The notes below the pieces were generated by a model. It did no database searches. It was not told the DNA's origin and worked only from the letters and a program-made list of their open reading frames with translations. DNA of 64,000 nt from Candidatus Poribacteria bacterium (GTDB taxonomy: Bacteria; Poribacteria; WGA-4E; WGA-3G): positions 1 to 64,000 of the forward strand of contig JAJDTM010000030.1 in the NCBI GenBank assembly GCA_022827185.1. Direction: 5' to 3'. Position numbers and translations under genes: made by a program. Within the stretch, counting starts at the first letter, position 1. Every line of letters begins with the position of its first letter. Positions 41,011-50,336 of the stretch are shown in pieces.

Positions 41011-42843
41011 ATGGCTCGAATGTTTCCCACGACAGAACCGACAAACCGGGCAGAACGCTGGGTATTTGAGGCACTTAGGGGTGGATATCGCACAAGCGGT
41101 TGGGAAGTTTTTCATTCAATCCACGTACCTGATCCTGATCGTCCTGGAGTTCTACGTGAAATTGATTTTGTCGTCACTATCCCGGACCCCGACTATTGTG
41201 TCATCTGCCTTGAAGTGAAAGGAGGTTCCTTTGGCATCGACGAAAGGACTGGAATGTGGTATACGGCGGGAGGTGCTACGTTACAGTCCCCTCGTGAGAA
41301 GGTCAGAAAAGATATGTTTGCTTTGAAAAATAACTTTAGTTATTTAAATTGTTTTTATGATAAAAATCAACAACGCCTGCCGTCTGGTGATAGAGGTCAA
41401 CTTGCGCTCGAATGTGCGGTTGCGTTTAGAGATATGGATGAACCTACGCCTCCTCTGCTGTCACATTTAGCTGAAAGTATATGGGCTTCTGATGTTCGGG
41501 ATCAGAAGAAATTAGTTGAAAAATTAAGGGATATTGCAGAAAAAACCTCCTGCTCATTCACCAGAAATCAGACACAAAAGAGAAAGGCAGAAGAGGATTT
41601 GGTAAATCTGAGACAAGAATTGGAGCCGAAACCTGTGCCACCACCAAAAAATAGAATATTTAGTCCGGATTTGGACACACTACGAGAAGAATTATTAGTC
41701 CTAACAAACGACCAACTTCATAACTTGCAACTGGTAGAAAGAAACCCTAAGAAGTGTTTTGTGATTGATGGGGCAGCAGGCACGGGCAAGACTGTACTTG
41801 CCCTGGAGCTTGCCAGGCAGCATTATGAGGAAAAGGGAGAAAAAGTTGCTCTGATTTGCAGTAACCCTTATCTAAGCAGCCGTTTTGAAAGATGGGCGAA
41901 GACACTTCCCGATCAAAAAGACGGCACCGTTGTGACAGGCACGCTTGCGGATTTCTCAACGTTCGATAGTAAGAAACAGGAAAAATTTGACTATCTGATT
42001 GTCGACGAAGCTCAGAATCTGTGTAATGAGAAATCTCTAAGTTCTATGGGTCAGATTTTAAAAGGTGGTTTAACGGATGGGTGTTGGACAATGTTCGGTG
42101 ATTTCTCCAACCAACAGATCGCTTCCCCGGATCTTACCGAGACCGGAGAAGAAGTTTTGGAACGCCTCAAAAATGAATATCCTCGTTTAATTCACGACGA
42201 ATTGGAAACTAACTGCCGGAACACGTGTGAAATAGCCGCGGCTGTTTCAATGTTCGTGGGTATTGAATCACCACCCAGATCTGGTGTACACGGGCCAGAA
42301 ATTGAAATTGAATACTTTGATTCGCCAGAAGGTTTAGATAATCGGCTGGATACCTTAGTCACCGAGTTAAAAGACAACAAAATCGACTCTCGGCAAATAA
42401 TCTTGCTATCAAGCAGCAGTGATGATTCTGATGTCTTGTCATCGCGCGAATATGGTGGATGGAAACTGTTAAACGTAATAGAAGCAGAACCAGAGGAAAG
42501 CTTAGACAAAGAAGAAGTCCTGAGTGTCAGTGGTGATGATTTATCGTCAACAACACTTAGGTACAGCAATATCTATGATTTCCAGGGATTGGAAAGTGAA
42601 GTTGTCATCTTAGTTCTCCCTTTAGCTGGGTCGCTATTAGACGGTACAACCACTTTACCTAAGGCTGACCATCTGTTTAAGTTGCTTTATACAGGCATGA
42701 GCCGCGCCAAGGCAGCACTCATTATTGTTGCTCATAAAAGTTATGAGGAGCACTTGGAGTTGGAACCGCGTTTTGAACCTAATTATGAAAGCCACATAGA
42801 ATCTATGGAGCAACTGGCCAAGGATCGCGACTCGGTATCGTAA
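41011..42843 (+). CDS. NERD-domain nuclease fused to superfamily I helicase
   Basis: 610 residues. An N-terminal NERD nuclease-like domain (about 10-130) shows 'GVLREIDFVVTIPDPDYCVI' and 'CLEVKGGSFGID', which fit the acidic and E-x-K residues of that fold. A UvrD/DUF2075-type helicase follows: Walker A 'IDGAAGTGKTVLALELA' (near 250), Walker B 'FDYLIVDEAQNLC', 'LETNCRNTCEIAAA' (motif IV-like), 'IYDFQGLESEVVILV' (motif V) and 'KLLYTGMSRAKAALIIV' (motif VI). It probably unwinds and cuts DNA; such fusions are often in defence islands, but no partner gene is visible. AGGAG stands before the ATG. It is convergent with the TPR array. Confidence 0.82.
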   Translation: MARMFPTTEPTNRAERWVFEALRGGYRTSGWEVFHSIHVPDPDRPGVLREIDFVVTIPDPDYCVICLEVKGGSFGIDERTGMWYTAGGATLQSPREKVRKDMFALKNNFSYLNCFYDKNQQRLPSGDRGQLALECAVAFRDMDEPTPPLLSHLAESIWASDVRDQKKLVEKLRDIAEKTSCSFTRNQTQKRKAEEDLVNLRQELEPKPVPPPKNRIFSPDLDTLREELLVLTNDQLHNLQLVERNPKKCFVIDGAAGTGKTVLALELARQHYEEKGEKVALICSNPYLSSRFERWAKTLPDQKDGTVVTGTLADFSTFDSKKQEKFDYLIVDEAQNLCNEKSLSSMGQILKGGLTDGCWTMFGDFSNQQIASPDLTETGEEVLERLKNEYPRLIHDELETNCRNTCEIAAAVSMFVGIESPPRSGVHGPEIEIEYFDSPEGLDNRLDTLVTELKDNKIDSRQIILLSSSSDDSDVLSSREYGGWKLLNVIEAEPEESLDKEEVLSVSGDDLSSTTLRYSNIYDFQGLESEVVILVLPLAGSLLDGTTTLPKADHLFKLLYTGMSRAKAALIIVAHKSYEEHLELEPRFEPNYESHIESMEQLAKDRDSVS

Positions 42844-42845
42844 AA

Positions 42846-44789
42846 TCAAGATTTTAAGTTTTCAAGGTGCATATCAATTTTAGTATTGTCCTCAAAACCC
42901 TCGGCACGTGCGGTTTCAAAACACCGTTGAGCCTTGACTTTATTAGGTAAAAATAGAAGTGATACTCCTTTGTAGTAGGCAGCCGCAGCTTTATCCCCGG
43001 AATTCCAACAAGCATCAGATACGCTTTCCAATAGTTCTCGAGCCTCATGAACCGCGACCTTTCCGCCCAACCTAAAGTTATCATCAACGATATCAGTCGC
43101 ATAATTAGGGCAGAGCCGTACAGCGTTATCATAGTCCTTGATAGCTAGATTATAATCATCTATTTCCTTGTATAGATCACCTCTATTGACGTAGTAGATA
43201 GCATCCTTAGGATTAGTTTTGACAGCTTGATTGTAATCTGCAATTGCCTCATTATACTCACCTTTTTCACCGTAGACATTACCTCTATTGCAGTATGCTT
43301 TAGCATCTTTGGGGTCAAGTTCAATGACTTTACTATAGTCTTCGATAGCTTTGTCATACTCACCTTTTTCACTGTAGGCATATCCCCTATTGTTGTATGT
43401 TTTAGCATCTTTGGGGTCAAGTTGTATGGCTTTATCGTAGTCTGTTATCGCTTTATCATACTCACCTTTTTTATCGTAGACATTACCTCTATTGTAGTAT
43501 GCTTTAGCATCTTTGGGGTCAAGTTCAATGACTTTACTACAGTCTTCGATAGCTTTGTCATACTCACCTTTTTCATTGTAGGCATATCCTCTATAGTGGT
43601 ATGCCTTAGTATCATTAGGGTCAAGTTCAATGACTTTACTATAGTCTGCGATAGCCTTATCATACTCACCTTTTTCACTGTAGGCATCACTTCTGCTTTT
43701 GTATGCATTAGCATCTTCAGGGTCAAGTTCAATGGCTTTACTATAGTCTGCGATAGCTCGGTCATATTCCCCTTTTTCATTGTAGGCAATGCCTCTGATA
43801 TGGTAGGCTAAGTTATCATTAGGGTCAAGTTCAATAGCTTTTTTAGAGTCTTCGATAGCCTTATCATACTCACCTTTTTCATTGTAGGCATATCCTCTAT
43901 TGTAGTAGGCTTCGGCATCTTCAGGGGCAAGGCGTATGACTTCATCAAAGCCCGCGATAGCCTTGTCATACTCACCTTTTTTTCTATAGGCATCACTTCT
44001 GCTTTTGTATGCATTAGCATCATTAGGGGCAAGTTCAATGACTTTACTATAGTCTTCAATAGACTTATCATACTCACCTTTTTCACTGTAGACATATCCT
44101 CTGTTGCGGTAGGTTTGGGCATCTTCAGGGTCAAGTTGTATGAGTTCATCAAAGTCTTCGATAGCCTTATCATACTCACCTTTGCGGCCATAGGCAATGC
44201 CTCTGATACGGTAGGCTAAGTCATCATTAGGGTCAAGTTCAATAGATTTTTTAGAGTCTTCGATAGCCTTATCATACTCACCTTTTTCACTGTAGACATA
44301 TCCTCTGTTGCGGTAGGTTTGGGCATCTTCAGGGTCAAGTTCTATGGCTTTATCGTAGTCTTCGATAGCCTTATCATACTCACCTTTTTCATTGTAGGCA
44401 ATGCCTCTATTGTAGTATGCTGTAGCATTATTCGGGTCAAGTTCTATAACTTTATTGCAGTCTGCGATAGCCTTGTCATACTCACCTTTGCGGAGATACG
44501 CATATCCTCTATTGTAGTATGCTTCAGCCTCGTTAGGGTCAAGTTCAATAGCTTTGTCGTAGTCTGTGATCTCCCGATCATATTCCCCTTTTACTCCATA
44601 GGCGATACCTCTGTGGCAATAGGCTTCAGCATTTTCAGGGTCAAGTTCTATGGTTTTATCATAGTCTGCTATCGCTTTATCATAATCACCTTTTTCCAGG
44701 CATGCATCACCTCTGTTTAGGTATGCTGTGGTATCTTTAGGGTTAAGTCGGATCGCTTCGTCCAACTCATGGATAGTTTGGTTGCTCAT
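42846..44789 (-). CDS. long TPR-array protein
   Basis: 647 residues made of about 16 near-identical 34-residue TPR units ('AYYNRGYAYNEKGEYDKAIE'), encoded by 102-base direct repeats. A short N-cap ('NQTIHELDEAIRLNPKD') and a C-terminal cap ('AVRLCPNYATDIVDDNF... LLFLPNKVKAQRCFETA') are shared with the neighbouring paralogs. No signal peptide. Expected to be a protein-binding scaffold. The stop lies 2 bases from the end of the convergent helicase gene. Copy number probably varies by recombination. Confidence 0.8.
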   Translation of the reverse strand: MSNQTIHELDEAIRLNPKDTTAYLNRGDACLEKGDYDKAIADYDKTIELDPENAEAYCHRGIAYGVKGEYDREITDYDKAIELDPNEAEAYYNRGYAYLRKGEYDKAIADCNKVIELDPNNATAYYNRGIAYNEKGEYDKAIEDYDKAIELDPEDAQTYRNRGYVYSEKGEYDKAIEDSKKSIELDPNDDLAYRIRGIAYGRKGEYDKAIEDFDELIQLDPEDAQTYRNRGYVYSEKGEYDKSIEDYSKVIELAPNDANAYKSRSDAYRKKGEYDKAIAGFDEVIRLAPEDAEAYYNRGYAYNEKGEYDKAIEDSKKAIELDPNDNLAYHIRGIAYNEKGEYDRAIADYSKAIELDPEDANAYKSRSDAYSEKGEYDKAIADYSKVIELDPNDTKAYHYRGYAYNEKGEYDKAIEDCSKVIELDPKDAKAYYNRGNVYDKKGEYDKAITDYDKAIQLDPKDAKTYNNRGYAYSEKGEYDKAIEDYSKVIELDPKDAKAYCNRGNVYGEKGEYNEAIADYNQAVKTNPKDAIYYVNRGDLYKEIDDYNLAIKDYDNAVRLCPNYATDIVDDNFRLGGKVAVHEARELLESVSDACWNSGDKAAAAYYKGVSLLFLPNKVKAQRCFETARAEGFEDNTKIDMHLENLKS

Positions 44790-44825
44790 GTAGTTATCTC
44801 CTATTTCTGATTCACTCCAAAACTG

Positions 44826-45236
44826 TTATATTCGATTCTCCAAGTTCTCAAGATGCCTTTTAACCTTGGTTAAGTCTTCATAACCTAACTCCAAAGCTAT
44901 CTCAAACGTCCTTTGGGCTCGATGTCTATTGTTAACCAATAATAATTTTATGCCGGTGTAGTAGAAATCGGCAGCACCTTCAGGTGGAGAACTAATCACG
45001 CTGTTCAACAGTTCGACACCAGCTTCGACCGCTTCCCGTCCTCCGTGTGCAAAGTTGGAATCAATAAAATCAGTTTCATAATTGGAGCAGAGCTGGACAG
45101 CACTATCATAATCCTCGATTGCCTGTTCAGAGTTGCCTTTTTTGTAGTAGGCGTATCCTCTATTGATGTAGTTTGTAGCATCTTTAGGATTGAGTTGGAG
45201 GGCTTCGTCCAACTCACGAATAGTTTGGTCATTCAT
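44826..45236 (-). CDS. short TPR protein with shared C-terminal cap
   Basis: 136 residues from the ATG at 45236, preceded by GAGGAG. It has the same N-cap as its neighbours, one TPR ('NYINRGYAYYKKGNSEQAIE') and a variant C-cap ('AVQLCSNYETDFIDSNFAHG', 'ADFYYTGIKLLLVNNRHRAQ'). It closely resembles the gene at 47784, which has a nonsense codon. It looks like a contracted member of the array or an accessory variant. Confidence 0.7.
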   Translation of the reverse strand: MNDQTIRELDEALQLNPKDATNYINRGYAYYKKGNSEQAIEDYDSAVQLCSNYETDFIDSNFAHGGREAVEAGVELLNSVISSPPEGAADFYYTGIKLLLVNNRHRAQRTFEIALELGYEDLTKVKRHLENLENRI

Positions 45237-45308
45237 GTAGCTATCTCCTCTTGTGGAGTTTCTTAAATTTTCATATAACTGATGTGTCAGAAACAATTCC
45301 CAACGCAG

Positions 45309-46314
45309 CTATTTCTGCCTCTGCAAGTTCTCAAGGTGTTCAGCAATTTTGTTGTCCTCTTTAAAACCTAATTCGCGCGCTCTCTCAAAGCACCGCCGTG
45401 CCTTCGGTAGTATCACCTTTTATGTAATGAGTAGTAATGAATCGTCTTTTATGTTTGGTAGCGTCTCTATAGATATTGGGATAGATATCTATCATTTGTT
45501 GATAGGGATGATCCATTTCATTCTCTCCATCAAAAATCTGCTGGGTACACTGAAGTAGAGTCCCTCGGAAACCTTCGTATTTTTTTCCTCTATCAAAAGG
45601 ACTGGAAAGTGACCAATCTCCATCATCAATATGGGTTGCTACCAAATAGTTATGATACGTCCCTTTACCAAAAATTGCTGATGACAAATCCATTGTGATA
45701 CGCGGACTGCCATTTGGAAGAAAATGAAAACCATAAATAAGATCATTTGAAAGCAAGACGAGCTCAATTCTGTCTGATTCAGATTTTCCATGAATAAACT
45801 TTTTTACGTCAGTAAGTTTGGCACTGACATGAAAGGTATGTTGTTCATGCCATCGCGCTTGATCGTAAAGATTCCAATCAACATCTCCAAATAGGTAATG
45901 ATCTGTAAGTAACCTGTCTCCCGCATTTTTTTGATAATGAGTATGTTCTACGTGAAGCAGATAATCATCGGACAATGCTACATTCCACAAGTCGATCAGT
46001 TGAATAATTGAGTCTTTAAGGATTTTTTGTGGGTTGGCCATAGTACGCTCCCAATTGTGGCTTGAAATGCTTGGCGTATTGAAAAAATCGGAAATCGGAC
46101 GATCATAATTGCCTTTAAAGCGATAGGCGATACCTCTGCCACGATAGGTTGTGGCATTTTCAGAATCAAGTTTGATAGCTTAATCGTAATCTGATATTGC
46201 CTGATCATAATCGCCTTTTTCATAGTAAGCATATCCGCGGTTAATATATGCTTTAGCATCTTCAGGGTTGAGCCTGATGATTTCGTCCAATTCACGAATA
46301 GTTTGGCCATTCAT
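45309..46314 (-). pseudogene. TPR gene split by an inserted sequence
   Basis: The N-cap and first TPR ('GQTIRELDEIIRLNPEDAKA') start at 46314. A TAA in the second repeat (near 46180) interrupts 'ISDYD-stop-AIKLDSENATTY', and TPR similarity ends near 46080. The C-terminal cap ('RRCFERARELGFKEDNKIAE') reappears at about 45309-45417 in another frame. Between them lies an unrelated frame (45385-46041). So this is a member of the TPR family that took an insertion or gene-conversion event. Confidence 0.7.
45385..46041 (-). CDS. unrecognised 218-residue protein inside the broken TPR gene
   Basis: Not recognised. Reads 'ANPQKILKDSIIQLIDLWNV' then a mixed fold with 'VEHTHYQKNAGDRLL', 'DRIELVLLSNDLIYGFHFLP' and 'GEGTYHNYLV'-like sequence. 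No signal peptide or membrane segment. The last about 10 codons translate the leftover TPR C-cap in the wrong frame, so the original protein was probably shorter or its end was lost. There is no clear ribosome binding site at the ATG. Confidence 0.45.
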   Translation of the reverse strand: MANPQKILKDSIIQLIDLWNVALSDDYLLHVEHTHYQKNAGDRLLTDHYLFGDVDWNLYDQARWHEQHTFHVSAKLTDVKKFIHGKSESDRIELVLLSNDLIYGFHFLPNGSPRITMDLSSAIFGKGTYHNYLVATHIDDGDWSLSSPFDRGKKYEGFRGTLLQCTQQIFDGENEMDHPYQQMIDIYPNIYRDATKHKRRFITTHYIKGDTTEGTAVL

Positions 46315-46384
46315 GTGGTAACCTCTAATTGACGATCGTTGAAATCTCCTTATAGTGGGTGTGTCCGAAACAATTCCCAAAGTA

Positions 46385-46700
46385 ACGTGAGTTTGATAAT
46401 TAAACGTGGGTTGGGAATAAAATACAAATATAGATGTAGGTTGGGTTGAGCGGTAAGACCACAGATGCATTTTCGCTATACACTGCCTTCTGTTCCTCAA
46501 TCAACCGTTCGGGTAGATAAGTTTAGCGAAACCCAACATCCCAAAACGCGTTCGTATCATAATCCGTTGGGTTTCACTCTGTTTTTGGTCATTTCAGGTG
46601 TCTCTGTTCCCTTGAAAACTCTCTGCTATGTGCGATTTTTAGTACGTCGCCGTTCAACCCAACCTACAAGACGCTTCATTTTTTATTTTCAAACTCACGT
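46385..46700. mobile_element. MITE with 12-base inverted ends and AAAGTA target duplication
   Basis: Ends are ACGTGAGTTTGA (46385-46396) and TCAAACTCACGT (46689-46700), perfect inverted repeats. AAAGTA flanks both sides (46379-46384, 46701-46706). The paralogous locus at 48241-48275 reads TTCCCAAAGTAACTATTTCC without the insert, so it is an empty site. Inside are a nested inverted pair (TAGGTTGGGTTGA near 46437 and TCAACCCAACCTA near 46657) and no transposase. Confidence 0.85.
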
Positions 46701-46716
46701 AAAGTAACTATTTCCC

Positions 46717-47655
46717 CTATTTTAGATTTTCAAGGTGCATATCAATTTTAGTGTTGTCCTCAAAACCCTCGTCACGTGCTTTTTCAAAACACCTCTGAGC
46801 CTTGATTTTATTAGGCAAGAATAGAAGTGATACTCCCCTATAGTAGGCAGCCGCAGCCAAGTTTCCAGACTTATAGTAATCATCAGATACGCTTTTTAAT
46901 AGTTCAATAGCCTCTTCCACTGCGTCTTTTCCTTCTAAAAATTTGTGGAAGCTGTGGTTAAGGAAATCGGTCACATAGTTTGGACAGAGCCGAACAGCGT
47001 TATCGTAGTCTTTAATAGCTTTATCCTGGTTATTGCTTTTGTTATATGAATTACCTCTGTTGAGATATATTTTGGCATGATCAGGCGCGAACTTAATGGC
47101 AATGCTATAGTTTGCAATAGCTTGGTCATATTCGTCTTTGGCAGTATAGAAGTTTCCTTTAGCATTGTAGGCTGTGGCATAGTCGGGCCTCAGTTTAATA
47201 GCTTTGTTGCAGTCAGCGATAGCTTGGTCATATTCGCCTTTGGCAGCATAGGCAAACGCCCTATAGGTGTAGGATCTAGCATAGGATCTGGCATTGTTGG
47301 ATTCCGATTCAATAGATCTGTTATAGTCAACAATAGCTTGGTCATATTCGCCTTTTTTCTGGTAGGCATAACCTCTATTGGTGTAGGCTCTGGCATTGTT
47401 GGGTTTCAGTTCAATAGATTTGTCATGGTCAGTGATAGCTTGGTCATAGTCACCTTTGGCAGCGTAGACAAATCCTCTATTGGTGTAGGCTCTGGCATTG
47501 TTGGGTTTCAATTCAATAGCTCTGCTATAGTTAGCGATAGCTTGGTCATATTTGCCTTTGGCAGCATAGGTATCTCCTCTATTGATATAGTTTGTGGAAT
47601 TTTTCGGGTTGATCTGAATCGCTTCGTCCAAGTCACGTATATCTTGGTTATTCAT
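46717..47655 (-). CDS. TPR-array protein
   Basis: 312 residues: the N-cap 'NNQDIRDLDEAIQINPKN', about six TPR units ('ARAYTNRGFVYAAKGDYDQA' style) and the shared C-cap ('AVRLCPNYVTDFLNHSFHKF', 'GVSLLFLPNKIKAQRCFEKA'). The TPR units differ from those of the 42846 gene more than the caps do, suggesting independent amplification. The sequence between its stop and the upstream MITE is shared with the 3' flank of the gene at 48272. Confidence 0.8.
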   Translation of the reverse strand: MNNQDIRDLDEAIQINPKNSTNYINRGDTYAAKGKYDQAIANYSRAIELKPNNARAYTNRGFVYAAKGDYDQAITDHDKSIELKPNNARAYTNRGYAYQKKGEYDQAIVDYNRSIESESNNARSYARSYTYRAFAYAAKGEYDQAIADCNKAIKLRPDYATAYNAKGNFYTAKDEYDQAIANYSIAIKFAPDHAKIYLNRGNSYNKSNNQDKAIKDYDNAVRLCPNYVTDFLNHSFHKFLEGKDAVEEAIELLKSVSDDYYKSGNLAAAAYYRGVSLLFLPNKIKAQRCFEKARDEGFEDNTKIDMHLENLK

Positions 47656-47783
47656 GTAGTAATCTCCTCTTTATAAGCAGCCTTAATATACCTGACAGTG
47701 TCTTTGGCATTTCTGGGCATAGCAAGTGGGCAAAAATATTGTGTTTATACAACTGTCACCAAAGGTGTAAAGATCAAATTCTA

Positions 47784-48191
47784 TTACCGCTCCTTCAGGT
47801 TTTCAAGATGCCTTTCAACCTGTTCCCTGTCTTTATACCCCAAGTTTAAAGCTATCTCAAACGCCATTTGAGCTTGAAGTCTATCGTTAATCAGTAATAA
47901 TTTCACGCCGGTGTAGTAGAAATCGGCAGCACTTTCAGGTGGAGAACCAATCACGCTGTTTAACAGTTCAATGCCTGCTTCAATCGCTTCCTGCCCCCCG
48001 TGGGCAAAGCGAGAATCGATGAAGTCAGTCTCGTAGTTAGAACAGAGCCGGACAGCACCGTTGTAATCTTCAATTGCCTGCTCAGAGTTGCCTTTTTTGT
48101 AGTAGGCATACCCTCTATTGATGTAGTTTGTAGCATCTTCGGGGTTGAGCTGAATCGCTTCGTCCAAGTCACGAATAGTTTAGTCATTCAT
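47784..48191 (-). pseudogene. short TPR gene with stop at codon 4
   Basis: From the ATG at 48191 the frame reads M-N-D-stop, where all paralogs have Gln (CAA to TAA, 48180-48182). It then stays open to 47784 with one TPR and the variant C-cap ('AVRLCSNYETDFIDSRFAHG'). A TTG at 48167 could restart translation nine codons into the gene, so a shortened product is possible. The upstream region matches that of the split gene at 46314 closely (GGTAACCTC...TTGACGATC). Confidence 0.65.
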
Positions 48192-48271
48192 ATGGTAACC
48201 TCCAATTGACGATCATTGAAATCTCCTTATAGTGGATGCGTCCGAAACAATTCCCAAAGTAACTATTTCCC

Positions 48272-49537
48272 CTATTTTAGATTTTTAAGGTGCTCCACAA
48301 TCTTGGTCCAGTCGTCAAAACCGAGTTCACGGGCCCGCTCAAAACACCGTTGAGCCTTGATTTTATTAGGCAAGAATAGAAGTGATACTCCGTTGTAGTA
48401 AGCGGCAGCAACTTTATCTCCGGAATTCCAACAATCATCAGATACGCTTTTCAATAGTTCTCGAGCCTGATTAACTATACCCTCTCCCCCTAACCTAAAT
48501 TTAGCATCAACGAAATCAGTCACATAATTAGGGCAGAGCCGGACAGCGTTGTCATAATCCTTGATAGCTAGATTATAATCACCTCTTTCCTGGTATTGTC
48601 TGCCGCGATTGAGGTAGTATCTGGCATGGTTTGGGTTGATTCTGATAGCTTTATTGTAGTCTGCTATTTCCTTATCATACTCACCTTTTCTCCCATAGGC
48701 AACACCCCTATTATTATAGGATCCGGCGTATTCAGGATCAAGTTTGATGGCCGCATTGAAGTTTGCAATTGCTCCGTCATACTCACCTTCTTCAAAGCAG
48801 AAATTGCCGCTGATGAAGGCGGCTACAGCAAGTGTACCACCTTTTTTAGGGTCAAGTTTGATGACTTTTTCGTAGTCCGCGATTGCCTTATTATCCTCGC
48901 CTTTTTTTCCATAGGTGATGCCTCTGTGAAAGTATGGTCCAGCTTTTTCAGGGTCAAGTCTGATGGCTTTATCGTAGTCTGTGATTGCTTTGTCATATTC
49001 ACCTTTGCGGGCGTAAGCCCTACCTCTGCCAGTGTATGCATCGGTATATTTGGGGTCAAGTTCAATAACTTTGTCATAATCTGCTATTGCTTTATCATAT
49101 TCCTCTATATCACGATAAGCATCTCCTCTATTGTAGTATGCTGTGGTATCTTCAGGATCAAGTCGGATCGCTTCATCATAGTCTGCTATCGCTTTATAAT
49201 GTTCAAATTCTTCAAGATAAGCATCTCCTCTGTTGATGTATGCTGTAGCATCTTCGGGGTTAAGTCGGATGACTTCACTATAGTCTGCTATCGCTTTATC
49301 ATAGTAGTCTGTTATCCTTTTATCAGATTCCTTCCATTTTTGCCAGTATGCATCCGCTCTATTATGGTATGCTGTAGCATCTTCAGGGTTGAGTCTTATG
49401 GCTTCATCATAATCTGCTATTGCTTTATCATATTTCCCTTTTTCATGATAAGCATCTCCTCTGTTGTTGTATGCTGTAGCATCTTTACGGTTAAGTCGGA
49501 TGACTTCGCCCAACTCATAGATAGTTTGATCATTCAT
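48272..49537 (-). CDS. TPR-array protein
   Basis: 421 residues: N-cap 'NDQTIYELGEVIRLNRKD', about nine TPR units of which one is expanded ('WQKWKESDKRITDYYDKAIA'), and the shared C-cap ('AVRLCPNYVTDFVDAKFRLG'). GGAGATAACTAC stands upstream of the ATG, a leader common to the family. It heads the minus-strand TPR array. Confidence 0.8.
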   Translation of the reverse strand: MNDQTIYELGEVIRLNRKDATAYNNRGDAYHEKGKYDKAIADYDEAIRLNPEDATAYHNRADAYWQKWKESDKRITDYYDKAIADYSEVIRLNPEDATAYINRGDAYLEEFEHYKAIADYDEAIRLDPEDTTAYYNRGDAYRDIEEYDKAIADYDKVIELDPKYTDAYTGRGRAYARKGEYDKAITDYDKAIRLDPEKAGPYFHRGITYGKKGEDNKAIADYEKVIKLDPKKGGTLAVAAFISGNFCFEEGEYDGAIANFNAAIKLDPEYAGSYNNRGVAYGRKGEYDKEIADYNKAIRINPNHARYYLNRGRQYQERGDYNLAIKDYDNAVRLCPNYVTDFVDAKFRLGGEGIVNQARELLKSVSDDCWNSGDKVAAAYYNGVSLLFLPNKIKAQRCFERARELGFDDWTKIVEHLKNLK

Positions 49538-49615
49538 GTAGTTATCTCCACTATACTTTATGATTTAACCTTCAATTTCATTATCCGAAATTACTCGAAA
49601 AAGGTCAAATTATTT

Positions 49616-50329
49616 TCAATGTTTCTGTCGCTTAAGCAATTCCGGTAATTCAGACAAACTCCGAATCGTCTCATCCCATCTACTGGCTTGTGTACTGTCC
49701 CGGTCAAGCAATATCGGACGAATGCCTACATCTCTTGCGCCGACGATGTCCGCTGCGTATGTATCCCCTACATGCACAACCTCTTCGGCTGAAACACCAA
49801 CCGCTGCGAGTGTATAGTTGAAGATATGCGGATCCGGCTTCTCGGATCGGACGCGCCTGTCGTGTGAGGCGGTGATTGTATCAAAATAGTCAGCAATGCC
49901 GAGTCGCTCGGTAAGCGGATCCAACGGCGTATCCCAATTGGAAACAATCGCTAACTTGTAGCCCGCGTCCCGCAGATGCTGAAGTGTGGGAACGACATCA
50001 TCGTAGAGCGTCGCACTGTTCGCTGCAAAGAGGTAGTGCCCAGATTGCAACAACTCCCACGCTATCTGCTCCACGTGCTCCTCAATGCCAACTTCTCTTA
50101 TAAATTCACATTCTCGCTGCATCACCGTTATCAACACTTCCAGCAAAGAATAATCGGTAGTCGGGTCGGGTACCGATGTGCCGGCAAAGAGGCTTTCCAT
50201 TGCCGTTTCACAGCGTTCCCAATTGACCTCAACACCATACCTTTTAGCGATTCTTTCAAGGTTTTCTCCAAGTGAATGCTTGTGAAAACACAATGTTTCG
50301 TAAAAATCAAAGAAAACAGCCCTTACCAT
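49616..50329 (-). CDS. HAD-family hydrolase, tandem copy 1
   Basis: 237 residues from the ATG at 50329 (GGGGAATT before it; the longer frame from 50413 overlaps the next gene). HAD motifs: nucleophile Asp in 'VRAVFFDFYETL', motif II Ser in 'YKLAIVSNWDTPL', motif III Lys in 'VRSEKPDPHIFNY', motif IV in 'VHVGDTYAADIVGARDVGIR'. The second Asp of the usual DxD is Tyr, as in the neighbour, so the general acid differs from classical phosphatases. Probably a small-molecule phosphatase or dehalogenase-like enzyme. Confidence 0.82.
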   Translation of the reverse strand: MVRAVFFDFYETLCFHKHSLGENLERIAKRYGVEVNWERCETAMESLFAGTSVPDPTTDYSLLEVLITVMQRECEFIREVGIEEHVEQIAWELLQSGHYLFAANSATLYDDVVPTLQHLRDAGYKLAIVSNWDTPLDPLTERLGIADYFDTITASHDRRVRSEKPDPHIFNYTLAAVGVSAEEVVHVGDTYAADIVGARDVGIRPILLDRDSTQASRWDETIRSLSELPELLKRQKH

Positions 50330-50336
50330 AATTCCC

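Noticed and set aside
43227..43811. 194-codon plus-strand frame opposite the TPR gene
   Set aside because: It is a mirror of the 102-base repeats, rich in Phe/Ile/Val only because of antisense codon use.
42846..49537. Regular direct repeats that could suggest a CRISPR array
   Set aside because: Units are 102 bases, contiguous and coding for TPRs; there are no spacers and no cas genes.
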